DNA from: Zea mays
Lineage: Eukaryota; Streptophyta; Magnoliopsida; Poales; Poaceae
DNA length: 64,000 bases
Assembly: GCF_902167145.1 (NCBI RefSeq)
Contig: NC_050104.1
Span: 110,991,849 to 111,055,848 of the forward strand
Direction of reading: 5' to 3'
Positions 10,926 through 23,273 of the stretch are shown in pieces (positions within the stretch are counted from its first letter, which is position 1; every line of letters starts with the position of its first letter). Position numbers and translations under genes: made by a program. The notes under the pieces are model-generated. The model was not told the DNA's origin. It did not search any database and was given only the letters and a program-made list of their open reading frames with translations.

Positions 10926-13121
10926 GAAGCAGTGCTCGTCGACTTTCTCCGCGCGAACGCCGACGTCTTCGCGTGGAGTCCCTCGGACATGCCCGGCATA
11001 CCAAGGGATGTCGCCGAGCACTCGCTGGACATCCGAGCCGGAGCCCGACCCGTCAAGCAGCCTCTGCGCCGGTTCGACGAGGAGAAGCGCAGAGCCATAG
11101 GCGAGGAGATCCACAAGCTAATGGCGGCAGGGTTCATCAAAGAGGTATTCCATCCCGAATGGCTTGCCAACCCTGTGCTTGTGAGAAAGAAAGGGGGGAA
11201 ATGGCGGATGTGTGTAGACTACACTGGACAAAGCATGTCCGAAGGTTCCCTACCCTCTGCCTCGCATCGATCAAATCGTGGATTCCACTACTGGGTGCGA
11301 AACCCTGTCTTTCCTCGATGCCTACTCTGGGTATCACCAAATCAGGATGAAAGAGTCCGACCAGCTCGCGACTTCTTTCATCACACCCTTCAGCATGTAC
11401 TGCTATGTCACCATGCCGTTCGGTTTGAGGAATGCAGGTGCGACGTACCAGCGGTGCATGAACCATGTGTTCGGCGAACACATTGGTCGCACGGTCGAGG
11501 TCTACGTCGATGACATCGTAGTCAAGACGAGGAAAGCCTCCGACCTCCTTTCCGACCTTGAAGTGACATTCCAATGTCTCAAGGCGAAAGGCGTCAAGCT
11601 CAATCCCGAGAAGTGTGTCTTCAGGGTGCCCCGAGGCATGCTCTTGGGGTTCATCGTCTCCGAGCGGGGCATCGAAGCCAACCCGGAGAAGATCGCAGCC
11701 ATCACCAGCATGGGGCCCATCAAGGACTTGAAAGGCGTAAAGAGGGTCATGGGATGTCTCGCGGCTCTGAGCCGCTTCATCTCACGCCTCAGCGAAAGAG
11801 GTCTACCTCTGTACCGCCTCTTAAGGAAGGCCGACCTGAGGCCGAGGAAGCCCTCGGGAACCTGAAGGCGCTCTTCACGAAGGCGCCTATCTTGGTGCCC
11901 CCAGCTGCCGGAGAAGCCCTCTTGGTCTACGTCGCCGCGACCACTCAGGTGGTTAGCGCCGCGATTGTGGTCGAGAGGCAAGAAGAGGGGCATGCATTGC
12001 CCGTTCAGAGGCAAGTCTACTTCGTCAGCGAGGTACTGTCCGAAACCAAGATCCGCTATTCACAAGTCCAGAAGCTGCTATATGCGGTGATCCTGACACG
12101 GCGGAAGCTGCGACACTACTTCGAGTCTCATCCGGTAACTGTGGTGTCGTCCTTCCCCCTGGGGGAGATCATCCAGTGCCGAGAGGCCTCGGGTAGAATC
12201 GCAAAGTGGGCGATGGAAATCATGGGCGAAGCAATCTCGTTCACCCCTCGGAAGGCCATCAAGTCCCAGGTCCTAGCAGACTTCGTGGCCGAATGGGTCG
12301 ACACCCAGCTACCAACGGCGCCGATCCAACCGGAGCTCTGGACCATGTTCTTCGACGGGTCGTTGATGAAGACAGGAGCCGGTGCAGGCCTACTCTTCAT
12401 CTCGCCCCTCGGCAGGCACATACGCTATGTGCTACGCCTCCATTTCCCGGCGTCCAACAATGTGGCCGAGTATGATGCTCTGGTCAACGGGTTGCGAATC
12501 GCCATCGAGCTAGGGGTCCGACGCCTCGACGCTCGCGGTGACTCGCAGCTCGTCATCGACCAAGTCATGAAGAACTCCCACTGCCGCGACCCGAAGATGG
12601 AGGCCTACTACGATGAGGTTCGGCGCCTGGAAGACAAGTTCTACGGGCTCGAGCTCAACCACATCGCTTGGCGCTACAATGAGACTGCGGACGAGCTGGC
12701 TAAAATAGCCTCAGGGCGAACAACGGTTCCCCCGGACGTCTTCTCCCGAGATCTGCATCAACCCTCCGTCAAGATCGACGACACGCCCGAGCCTGAGGCA
12801 CCCTCGGCACAGTCCGAGGCACCCTCGGCTCGGCCCGAGGCACCCTCGGTTCGGCCCGAGGTACCCTCGGCCCCCGAGGGCGAGGCGCTGCGCGTCGAGG
12901 GGGAGCAAAGCGGGGTCACGCCTAATCAAAACTGGCGGACCCCGTACCTGCAATATCTCCACCGAGGAGAGCTACCCTCCGACCGAGCCGAAGCTCGGCG
13001 GGTGGCGCGGCGCGCCAAGTCGTTCGTCTTGCTGGGAGATGAGAAGGAGCTCTACCACCGCAGCCCCTCTGGCATCCTCCAGCGATGCATCTCCATCGCC
13101 GAAGGTCAGGAACTCCTGTGA
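10926..13121 (+). pseudogene. HK reverse transcriptase, RNase H and second RNase H, broken
   Basis: The RT starts in the frame of 10932 (FLRANADVFAWSPSDMPGIP), with FIKEVFHPEWLANPVLVRK. A small deletion near 11225-11240 shifts the frame. The palm continues from 11278 with FLDAYSGYHQIRM and the catalytic YVDD at 11502-11513. A second frameshift near 11850 leads into the RNase H. A second, archaeal-type RNase H follows, with FFDGS near 12349, ASNNVAEYDALVNGL and GDSQLVIDQV. The tandem RNase H pair is a hallmark of the Tat/Ogre lineage. A linker near 12790-12885 repeats a short Pro-Glu-Ala-Pro-Ser unit. The TGA at 13119-13121 stands where the frame would run into integrase. Confidence 0.8.
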
Positions 13122-13793
13122 GAGATACACTCGGGGGCTTGCGGTCATCACGCAGTGCCTCGAGCCCTTGTCGGGAATGCCTTCCGACAAGGCTTCTACT
13201 GGCCCACGGCGGTGGCCGACGCCACTAGAATTGTCCGCGCCTGCGAAGGGTGTCAGTTCTACACAAGGCAGACCCACCTGCCCGCTTAGGCTCTGCAGAC
13301 GATACCCATCACCTGGCCTTTTGCTGTATGGGGTCTGGACCTCGTCGGCCCCTTACAGAAGGCACCCGGGGGCTACTCGCACCTGTTGGTCGCCATCGAC
13401 AAATTCTCCAAGTGGATCGAGGTCCGACCCCTAAACAGCATCAGGTTCGAGCAGGCGGTGGCGTTCTTCACCAACATCATCCATCGATTCGGGGTCCCGA
13501 ACTCCATCATCACCGACAACGGCACCCAGTTCACCGGCAGAAAGTTCCTGGACTTCTGCGAGGATCACCACATCCGGGTGGACTGGGCCGCCGTAGCTCA
13601 CCCCATGTCAAATGGGCAAGTAGAGCGTGCCAACGGCATGATTCTACAAGGGCTCAAGCCTCGGATCTACAACGACCTCAACAAGTTCGGCAAGCGATGG
13701 ATGAAGGAACTCCCCTCGGTGGTTTGGAGCCTGAGGACAACGCCGAGCCGAGCCACGGGCTTCACGCCATTCTTTCAAGTCTATGGGGCCGAG
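13122..13793 (+). pseudogene. HK integrase, N-terminal and core part, cut by T1
   Basis: In the frame after the TGA at 13119 an HHCC zinc-binding region is readable (HH near 13143, CEGCQ near 13241). A TAG at 13287-13289 follows. The core has the DDE residues: Asp in WGLDLVGPL near 13336, Asp in IITDNGTQF near 13510, and Glu in NGQVERANG near 13620. The gene is interrupted after FFQVYGAE by the T1 insertion and resumes at 27139 after the duplicated CCGAG. Integrase joins element DNA to the host chromosome in the nucleus. The two stops are consistent with CGA-to-TGA and CAG-to-TAG changes. Confidence 0.85.
13789..13793 (+). repeat. Target site duplication CCGAG, left copy (T1)
   Basis: The five bases before the T1 5' LTR equal those after the 3' LTR (27139-27143). 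This proves that T1 inserted as a unit into the Huck integrase. Confidence 0.95.
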
Positions 13794-16700
13794 TGTAACA
13801 CCCCTGGTGTTACTGTAACTAAAACTTGAGCATGGCATCATAAGCATTGGCATTGCATATGTTTGACACACCTAGAATACATTCACTAGGCAAAAATTTC
13901 AAACAAGTTGTATTGTTTTAATGTTTTGCAAATAGGACCCTGGATAGGAAGCTTTACCCTAAATAGGGATTAAAGGGGTAAAACTTAACCCAAATTGAGA
14001 AAACCTAAAGGCTCTAGGGAAATAGTTGTAGAATATCCCCAAAAACAAAGTTGAATCACATTTATACCCCTGGGATACTAAAAACCCTAATTGGAACCCT
14101 GGAAAACCCTAAAACTAAACCCTAGGGGCCTATGTGCAAAATTAGTCCACTTTTGGACTAAAGTGCAAAAACCAAGTTAAATAAGTATCTTAAATCATTT
14201 GGGTCACAAATATGTGAGTTTGCAAGTTAAACCCTGAGATTTGGATTTAAATGCAAAATGGACCTCAATTGGGTTCTATTCTAAGTCTTAGATTTCAGAG
14301 TTTTGGCTCAACTTTGGAGCATTGTATCTTCCAAATTATAGGATCTTTGCCCTAGGTCACCACACCAAATTTGTAGAGCAATTAAAGGAGAACAACTTTG
14401 CTTAAGAGAGTGAGCATAGTTGTTATGTAGAATTCCGAGATAAATGAGCCTAAAGTTGGACTGTCAGGCTGTTATGGTCTGAATTTTCAGACTAGCAGTG
14501 AACTAACATCGACTTCAAGCTAAATTCTGAGCATGATCCAGTGGAAATTTACCTGTGGTTGCCATAGCAAGTTTGTAGTGGGTATAATGCTCTACAATTT
14601 TGCTGCAAGGATTAACTCGTGTTACCACAGGAATTTGGGAGAAAATCATGCTCCAACTTGGTCTGTCAGACAAGTTTTGTACTGAATCAAGGCGCACTGT
14701 TCACCGTCTTCAGAAAATATCGTGCGGTGGATAAGAACCTGGACCTCGCCGGCGATAAGGATGTCGCCGTGGCTCGGGTAAGACGTCGGCGGCCACGACA
14801 AAAGTTACCGGCAACGTGTCAAAGCCTCCCTGAGGTGGCAGGCCCTGGTTAAACAGCGGTCACCGCGCTGTCACCGGAATCCGCCGCGCGGGTGTGCTCG
14901 CCAGCGCAGTCACCGCTCGGGGATCTCATCCCTCCTCGGTCGGCCGACTATAAATTGGACCCTGGCGTTGCTTCGTCGTTGCATTACGCGCTCAAGCGAT
15001 CACTCAATTAGACTGAAGAACCCACGAGCTCTTCCCTCCCTGTTCTTAGCTCCGTCGCAAGAATCCATCCGTGGCCAGTACAATTCGAGTTAGCTCGCGT
15101 CTTCCACTTCCTCGTTTGAGTATTCTCAGGTACCCGTGAAGCTTCCCGACCTATCCAATTGAATTATACTGTCATTAATCGCTCGGAACATGCGGTTCCT
15201 TTAAGATCCTCCGCTGTCGCCGTGGGCAGAGAATTGTAGAGCTCCAAATCTGAAATTGAGTGAGGGGAAATGCGCGGGTAGAGTCCGATTTGGGGTCCGC
15301 TACTCGGGAGCACCGGTCCTGGCTCCCTCTGGCCAGTCCAGCTCGCCGGAGCTCGACCCCATGTTTGGTGCGCAGTCGTGGAGCTCCTTGGAGAAGAGAT
15401 AGAAATCGAGGGGCTTATCTGCAAGTTGTCAGCGACACAATAGAATAGTAATCAAACCCATCTCCAGTTAGTTAAAACCCCAAGGGCCCTGTTGCAAAAA
15501 CTCCACAACGGGCACGGGCGCGCGCATTTCTTCTGGTCGTGGGCCGTCCTAGGCTGGATTCGGCCCAGTATTATTCACTGGTTTCCTTTTTCTTTTATTT
15601 CCAGAGCCAAAACAATTTTAGAAAATGGTAGAAAAATGATAAAATTGTGAAACCAATTTTCCTAGGCTTGTTATTTTCCCTAGAATTTAATAAAAATAGT
15701 TTTGTGATTTTTAGTGGAAATAAGAAATTTTAGGATATTTAAAGTAGTTAAAAGTATTAGTTATGGATTTTTAGAAAATAATTGGTAAGTCCAAAAATGC
15801 CCAAACTTTTTATGGGAACTTAAAACAATAATTAGAAGCCTTGGGTAGAGTTTGAATTGATTTGGACCATGTTTGATAACTAGAACCCAAAACCACCCCC
15901 GTGCCCTTTGAACTCCTTTACCGACTCCAGAAACCCTAGGTTCTCGGAGTTCCGTGAAGGAAAGTTGTATTCAAGACTTAGATAATAAATCTTTATTATC
16001 TTCGCACTCTCATGCGCATTACATGGCATCCATTCTTATATATGTATATATATGGTTATGTTAGAACGTGAAGAAGAAATAGAAGTCACCGAAGAAAGGA
16101 CACCACCACCCTCGAATTCTCAAGCAGGCAACTGCTTCTACTTCGATATTTGTGGATCCGAACCCGACTCACCTGTTAACGAAGGCAAGCCCCGGTGCAT
16201 TTGCCACCTCCCTTGATGTTTTTAAAATCTTTCTCACTTGCTTGCTGCATTAGGTGATAGGAGTTGATTGATTAAACAATTCCTGCATTACCTTCCTTGA
16301 TCTTGATTACCCTCCTTGAAACCCTGTTTTTACAAAAAGGTTTTACTATGCTTAGTATTGCTTAGAAAAACAAAAGGATTTGTTTTACAAAAGATGTTTG
16401 GCAAAGTGGGAGGGTTGTTTTCGAAAATAAAACTTGATGGTGAATCCATCATGGCCATGATGGATTCAACATCGGAAAAGATGTACCTCTGCCAGGTACC
16501 AAGTTTTTGGGTTAAAAAGATTAAGCTGAGACCGGGCGGGTGACTTGCACGAGAAGAGAGTCTCGGTGTAGTGTCTCCGTCTGAGTCGATTAAGGACCGT
16601 CTTGATGTAGGCTTGATGATCGAGGACCCTTTAACTGGTCACATGCCTCGTCATGGGTAAGCCTTGCCTCGGGCAGACTAAGGCCAGAATAAGATAACAC

Positions 16701-17659
16701 GAAATGGGCGTGGAGTGGTGGCGAGAGTAGCGTGTACCCTCCGTGGCAAGAGGCTGGACGGTGGTGTATCTGTGCTCTCGGTTTGCGTGAACCTGATCTG
16801 GTCTTAAGAACCCCGGTGGCGGGTTGACATATGCAAGGGTTAAGTGCTACATATGTCGTGTGATTGGAGATCCTCAGCTGAGTATAATCGATTCGGATCG
16901 CCGTACCTTCGCGGTTATGAAGACTTGGTCACTGACCTACACGTAGCATTCCACTAAAGATGATGGGTCTTTGTTAAGAAATTGGCTAGTGCAGGACCAG
17001 TGATTGAACTAGGGTAGAAAGAACTCTAGTTGCAGGTAATTGTACTTAACTTGACAAATAAAACTGGATTTTTAAGGATCCACTTTAGTAAGCATTTCTG
17101 CAAAACAGAGTCTTTGATTATTTAAAAGCCTTACCTTGACTCCCATATAACCAGCATACCCTTGAGAGTCTTTTCTTTAGTCGGGTAAGACTTGCTGAGT
17201 AATTCCATACTCAGGGTTTATCCCTTCGTTGTTTTTAGGTGAGGAAGTAGCAGATTTCTGTTGCTTCTGTGCCAAGGTGGTTCCTAAAGAAGAAAAACAA
17301 GACTGAAGTGCGGGAGGACTTGGTCCTCCACATAGAAATCTTTTGCTTAACACTTATCGGGAGGAGTTTGTGCCTCCCTTGGTTTGTATAATATTACTAC
17401 TTAGCACTCGCTTTTAATTCTGGTCTGTAATAAAACAACTTGAGCTTGCTTTTTAAATAAATGTAAGTTATGTAATCGCTTCCGCAATTCTTTATCTCCG
17501 ATGTTCTGTAATGTCTGCAAGACGGGTGAATCGTTCCTGGTATGGTAAGGAAAGATACCGAACTTGTCAAGTAGTTCAGGGGCACCTACAGGGTTGTCTG
17601 AAGTCCGTTGGACAAGGACAACTGTAGGTGGGCCTAATTACTTGGGAGGTTCCATCACA
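13794..17659 (+). repeat. T1 5' LTR (3866 bp)
   Basis: Starts TGTAACACCCCTGGTGTTAC, a perfect short inverted repeat, and ends ggttccatcaca. A TATA box lies at 14949, so U3 is about 1.16 kb and R-U5 about 2.7 kb. The downstream part is mostly non-coding. A 75-codon frame (16316-16543, also in the other LTR) has no recognisable product. Confidence 0.95.
14949..14955 (+). promoter_or_regulatory. T1 LTR TATA box
   Basis: TATAAAT in the context cgactataaattggac. The same box is in the 3' LTR near 24429. Confidence 0.65.
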
Positions 17660-17661
17660 GC

Positions 17662-17673
17662 TGGTATCGGAGC
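17662..17673 (+). other. T1 primer binding site, initiator Met tRNA type
   Basis: TGGTATCGGAGC follows the LTR after two bases. The usual site TGGTATCAGAGC pairs with the 3' end of plant initiator tRNA-Met; one base differs here. Confidence 0.8.
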
Positions 17674-17896
17674 GTAGCCCTTCTTTGCAGATATTATGAG
17701 GCATCTTCAAAAGGATTTTCTAAAGTCTTACCTAAAAACTCTTTTCTCTTCTTACCTAAGTATTCTGAAGAGTTTATCTTAAAGACCAGATAGGAAGAGT
17801 GCAATGTATAGAAGGTTGAATCGACTAAGGTTGATTCTGTACTTACACATGCATCATGCTAAGAATTATACTAATAACATTTTCCCCCTTAGAAAG

Positions 17897-18481
17897 ATGC
17901 CGCCACGCACAAGGCTAACGGCACGCAAGTCAACTGGACCAATCGGTGTGCCCCGGCATCAACTGGCCCCTCGACATGAAAACAGTAGAAGTGGGAGTAA
18001 TGACCCCATAGGAGATCTTGAAGCCCGAGTGAGTCGACTTCAAGCGGCGCTGCAACACAGGACCGATGCTTGGGTCGCAGACAGAGATAGAATAAATGAA
18101 CTAAAAAGGGACATCCGTCACCTGCAGGATCAGCTTGCTGATCGGGACTTAGCACTCGACTGGGCAGTACAGTCCCGTTTGCTGGCATGTGCTAAGGAAG
18201 CAAGGGCTCAGGCCCGAATCAAGGAACTTAGCTCAACTGTCGACGACCAGTAGGTCTATTGCAATACGTTGCATGAGGAAGTCCATGTACTGTACTCGCA
18301 ACTACACCCTAGTGCACCTGCACACCCTGCTGAGGCGGAAGCCGGACCCTCTCACGTTGCGGGACGCGCGCTGGGTGGGGAGTTAGACCTTTTTGAGCCC
18401 CCTCCTTCCATGAGGTTGGTTGACGTATGGTCTCCCACCCCTGACGATGAAGCTACCAAGAACAATCAAAAGCAGGAATAG
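17897..18481 (+). pseudogene. T1 small frame upstream of gag
   Basis: A 195-codon frame from ATG 17897 (MPPRTRLTARKSTGP) to TAG 18479-18481, interrupted by one in-frame TAG at 18251-18253. The middle part (LEARVSRLQAALQHR, then RINELKRDIRHLQDQLADRD) is heptad-like and probably a coiled coil. It precedes gag in the same reading phase but is separated by about 170 bp and several stops. Its product is not recognised. An extra frame before gag is known in some plant Ty3/gypsy elements. It could be an accessory particle protein or a relic of an N-terminal gag segment. Confidence 0.5.
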
Positions 18482-18652
18482 TAGTGTAGCTTAGAAGTAG
18501 AGATAGTATGTTGTATAATAGGTTGAACTTTTGTATAATGGGTAATGTATCCTGTTATGTAATATCGAGTCTGTATCATTACTTTTTATAGTAATGTAAA
18601 ATGGAAGGTTTCTCTGGCATATTATGTTTACTTCCAATATTCTTTGCCTTAG

Positions 18653-21600
18653 ATGCCGACCAGGACTCGAGGATAGGACGCAGCAGGAACTTCTGGGGGA
18701 GGGGATGTCACCCCAAACCCACCTCCGGTTCCTCCCACATTGGCCGAGGCGATTGCCGCCTTGGTAAATGCCACCGCATACAATACCCGCTTTCTTAGGG
18801 AAATGGCGGGTCAACAGCAATTCCAGCAGCAGGCAGGAAGGGGTTATCAGCAAGGCCCCCGTGAAACCACTTATCTGGACTTCTCTGAAACCCGTCCACC
18901 CCTATTCGTCAAGGCAGAGGACCCGTTGGAAGCCGATGAGTGGATACGGGTTATTGAACAAAAGTTTGGTCTTCTCCGCTGTTCAGAAACGCAGAAGCCA
19001 TTATTCGCAGCACAACAACTACGTGGCCCTGCCAGTACCTGGTGGGGAAATTTTGTGGCTATTCAACCTGTCAACCATCAAATCACCTGGGAAGAGTTTA
19101 AAGCAGCCTTCCGTGAGCACTACATACCCGAAGGTGTGCTGCATATGAAACAAGAAGAATTTATGAAGCTGAAACAAGGAGGAGATACCGTCAATCAGTA
19201 TCTCAACAAGTTTAATCACCTGTCGCAGTATGCCATCGACCAGGTGAATACTGATTTAAAGAAAAAGAACTGCTTTATGAGGGGTTTAAATGATCGGTTG
19301 CAGAGAAAGATGGCCACATGTATAGATCTCACGTATGGAAAGGCTGTCAGCACAACCTTATCTGTTGAAGCAAAATACGCAAGTTCTGGGAAGAACAAGG
19401 GATTCGGTGGTGAGAGGCCTAATCAGGGCCAGGCGAAGAGGCAACGACTTGTGATCCGGCCTTCAAGCCAAAATCGCACTTTTTCTCGTCCACCCTCATT
19501 CCCTTTCAAACAGCCAATCATTATTCGCCCCAACAATACCCCCACTACCCCAAATCAGCCGAGTGCCCCGGGCACTCGATTCCCTGCCTTGCCCAGCTCT
19601 TCAACCGGGTGTTTCAATTGCGGCAAGTCGGGACATTTCATCAAAGACTGCCCATATCCTAAGCAAAATCAATCAAATGCTCCGCAAGGATCTGGGAGAT
19701 CAGCTCAGCCCAAAGGAAATACTGTGGGGAAAAATACAAAGAAGACGGGGCGTGTATACTACACCCAAGTGGCCACTACACCGGAAGGAGAGCCGGTGAT
19801 GATGGGTACGTTTCCCGTGGCCAGTCACCCTGCAATTATTCTTTTTGATTCTGGTGCTTCGCATACATTCATTAGCAAGAAATTTGTGGAGCAACATCAC
19901 ATTGCATGCCATGAATCAAAAGAGGGATTTAAAATTCATTCACCTGGGGGACATATTTTTACTAGAGAAGTGGCCTATGAAGTGCCAGTAACAATGGCCG
20001 GACGGAACTTTCCTGCTAACATGATTGTTCTGAAAGGCCAGGATATAGATGTAATTTTGGGTATGAATTGGTTAACCCAACACAAGGCAATTCTCAACAC
20101 TGAACTCAGAACCGTCAGGTTGAGCTATAATCAAGAAGAGATTCTTTTGTCTCTCCCCGTAACCAATCCAGCCAAAGCTTCTGGTAGAATATATGAAGCC
20201 ATTGTACCGGAGATCAAGAACATTCCAGTAGTATGTGAGTTTCCAGATGTATTTCCGGAAGATTTGCCTGGACTGCCCCCTGAAAGAGATGTAGAATTTG
20301 TAATTGAGCTAAAGCCCGGTACGGCTCCCATCTCCCGAAGATCGTACCGTATGCCCCCTAATGAGTTGGCGGAATTGAAGATTCAATTACAAGATCTACT
20401 GAATAAGGGATTCATCCGGCCAAGCTCGTCTCCATGGGGTTGCCCCGCCATTTTTGTTAAGAAGAAGGATCAAACCTTGCGAATGCGCGTGGATTATCGA
20501 CCCCTGAATGAGGTCACCATCAAGAATAAGTACCCTCTTCCAAGGATCGACATCTTATTTGATCAATTGACTGGGGCGAGGGTATTTTCCAAAATTGATC
20601 TCAGGTCGGGCTATCACCAAATCCGTATTCGGCCCGAGGATATACCGAAGACCGCGTTTACTACGCGGTACGGATTGTTTGAATACCTGGTAATGTCTTT
20701 CGGGCTCACAAATGCTCCTACCCACTTCACCTATTTGATGAACTCGGCGTTCATGCCCGAGTTGGACAAGTTCGTGGTGGTCTTCATCGACGATATCTTG
20801 ATATATTCTAAAAATGAAGAGGACCATGCTCAGCATCTACGGATTGTATTGACGCGCCTGAGGGAACATCAGCTGTATGCCAAGTTCAGCAAGTGCGCGT
20901 TCTGGCTGGAGGAAATTCAATTTTTGGGGCACGTGTTATCGGCTAAAGGAATTGCGGTAGATCCTAGCAAGGTCAAACATATTCTGGAGTGGAAACCCCC
21001 AACCACTGTCCACCAAGTCCGGAGTTTTCTTGGACTAGCTGGATATTATCGCAGATTCATACCAGATTTTTCTAAGCTTGTGAAGCCAATCACAAGTTTA
21101 TTGAAGAATGACATTAAGTTCAATTGGTCTTCTAAGTGTAATGAAGCCTTTGAGCAATTGAAGACATTATTAACCACTGCTCCGGTATTAGCTCAACCGG
21201 ACATCACTAAGCCTTTTGATGTATATTGTGATGCGTCAGGCAGTGGACTCGGCTATGTATTAATGCAAGAGGGCTGAGTAATTGCATATGCTTCAAGGCA
21301 GTTGCGCCGACATGAGGAACATTACCCAACTCATGATCTGGAGCTAGCTGCTGTGGTTCATGCCCTGAAAATTTGGCGTCACTATCTGCTGGGAAATATC
21401 TGTCACATATATACAGATCATAAAAGTTTGAAGTACATTTTCACCCAGTCAGAATTAAATATGAGGCAAAGACGATGGCTTGAGCTTATTAAGGACTATG
21501 AACTGGAGATCCATTATCACCCAGGCAAAGCCAATGTGGTGGCAGATGCACTGAGCCGTAAGGCTTCCTGCCACTGTCTTATGGTGAAGACCTCTGACAA

Positions 21601-23122
21601 CACTTTGTGTCAAGAGATGGAAAAGCTAAACCTGGGGATAATCCAACAAGGGACTCTAAATCAGCTAAAGCTTGAGTCAATCATTTTGCAAAGGATAATT
21701 GATGCTCAAAAGGATAATCTGGGTATGAAGCACATACGAGAGAAGATAAGGGCTGGAGTAGTCAAATGTTTCAAGGAAGACGATCAAGGTGTGATATGGT
21801 TTAAAAACCGCATAGTAGTGCCAAAGAACGAAGAACTCCGCCAGCAAATTCTTGATGAAGCACATCTTAGTCGTTATTCTATTCATCCCGGAAGCACTAA
21901 GATGTACCAAGACTTAAAGCAACATTACTGGTGGACAAAGATGAAGATCGAAATTGCACGCTATGTGGCTAAGTGTGACACTTGCAGACGTGTCAAGGCC
22001 ATACACATGAAAACTGCTGGTCCATTACAGTCATTACCAATACCGACATGGAAATGGGAAGACATCAGTATGGACTTTATTGTGGGATTGCCCAGGACCG
22101 CAAAAGGATATGACTCTATTTGGGTGATTGTTGATCGACTTACAAAGATTGCTCACTTTCTACCGGTCAAGACATATTATCTGGTACTTACCTATGCGGA
22201 GTTGTACATTGCCCGTATTCTCAGTTTGCATGGTGTCCCAAAGACTATAGTGTCGGATCGTGGACCACAATTTGTATCCAAATTCTGGGAAGAACTTCAT
22301 AAATCCCTGGGTACTAAGTTACTCCACAGTTCGGCCTATCATCCTCAAACCAGTGGACAGACTGAGAGAGTGAACCAAATACTTGAAGATATGCTGCGGG
22401 CATGTGTTCTGGACTTCTCACAGAAATGGGATGAATGTTTGCCTTTGGCGGAGTTTTCATATAATAATAGCTATCAAGAAAGTATCAAGATGGCACCCTT
22501 TGAAGCTTTATATGGACGACGATGTCATACTCCGCTAAATTGGTCTGAACCTGAGGAAAGGTGCTTCTTTAGGCCTGATATGGTGAAAGAGGCCGAGGAT
22601 AAGGTTCAGAAAATTATTCATAATATGAAGAAAGCACAAGCTCGTCAGAAGAGTTATGCAGACAAACGGCGAATGCCCTTATATTTCCTGGAAGGAGACT
22701 ATGTCTACCTGAAAGTCTCACCAATGAAAGGAGTATCGCGTTTTGGGGTTAAAGGGAAGCTTGCACCACGATACATTGGTCCTTTTCTTATTCTGGAAAG
22801 ATATGGGCCAGTGGCATACCGACTCCAACTACCCGAAACATTGTCTGCTGTGCATAATGTGTTCCACGTGTCACAATTGAAGAAGTGTCTTGAGATTCCT
22901 GATCGAACCGTTGAAGTGACAGATGTTGTCCTTGAACCGGACTTGACATATTCTGAGCACCCTATTCGAGTCTTGGATCAAAAGGACAGGGTTACCCGGA
23001 GAAAAACTCTCAAGTTTTATAAGATACAGTGGAACCAGCATTCTGAAGATGAGGCTACATGGGAAACTCAAGACTTTCTAGAAAAGAATTTCCCAGGCTT
23101 TTTAGCCTCATGTAAATTGTAA
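18653..23122 (+). pseudogene. gag-pol: T1 gag-pol polyprotein, interrupted by two stops
   Basis: The likely start is ATG 18653 (MPTRTRG). A TAG at 18674-18676 follows after seven codons; the frame is then open to a TGA at 21275-21277, and again open to 23122. Order: Gag core ([19 protein letters not shown]), zinc knuckle [14 protein letters not shown] near 19610, protease [13 protein letters not shown] near 19840, RT with [12 protein letters not shown] near 20777, RNase H ([12 protein letters not shown], then [10 protein letters not shown]). Integrase follows: HHCC ending [11 protein letters not shown] in [15 protein letters not shown] and TERVNQ, then a GPF module. A chromodomain at the end (about 22955-23115, [14 protein letters not shown]) would direct insertion to marked chromatin. 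Only the two stops break it; both fit C-to-T or similar single changes. Confidence 0.9.
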
Positions 23123-23259
23123 AGCCTGTATAACTGTGTAATAAAGAAGTGACCCCCACATCACCCCTGCCTTATACCAGAAATAAGGAAATAAAAGTAT
23201 GTCGCGTTTCCTTTTCCATTACTTACCCTAGGACTTTTAATCTCGGGACGAGATTCTTT

Positions 23260-23273
23260 TATGGGGGGAAGGA
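23260..23273 (+). other. T1 polypurine tract
   Basis: tatggggggaagga lies directly before the 3' LTR start at 23274. Confidence 0.85.

Noticed and set aside
14080..14130. Telomere-like CCCTAAA runs in the T1 LTR
   Set aside because: Only two or three loose copies (aaaaccctaaaactaaaccctagg), present in both LTRs; not a telomeric array.
16316..16543. 75-codon frame in both T1 LTRs
   Set aside because: The LTRs are 99% alike, so its presence in both is no evidence of selection; no recognisable product.
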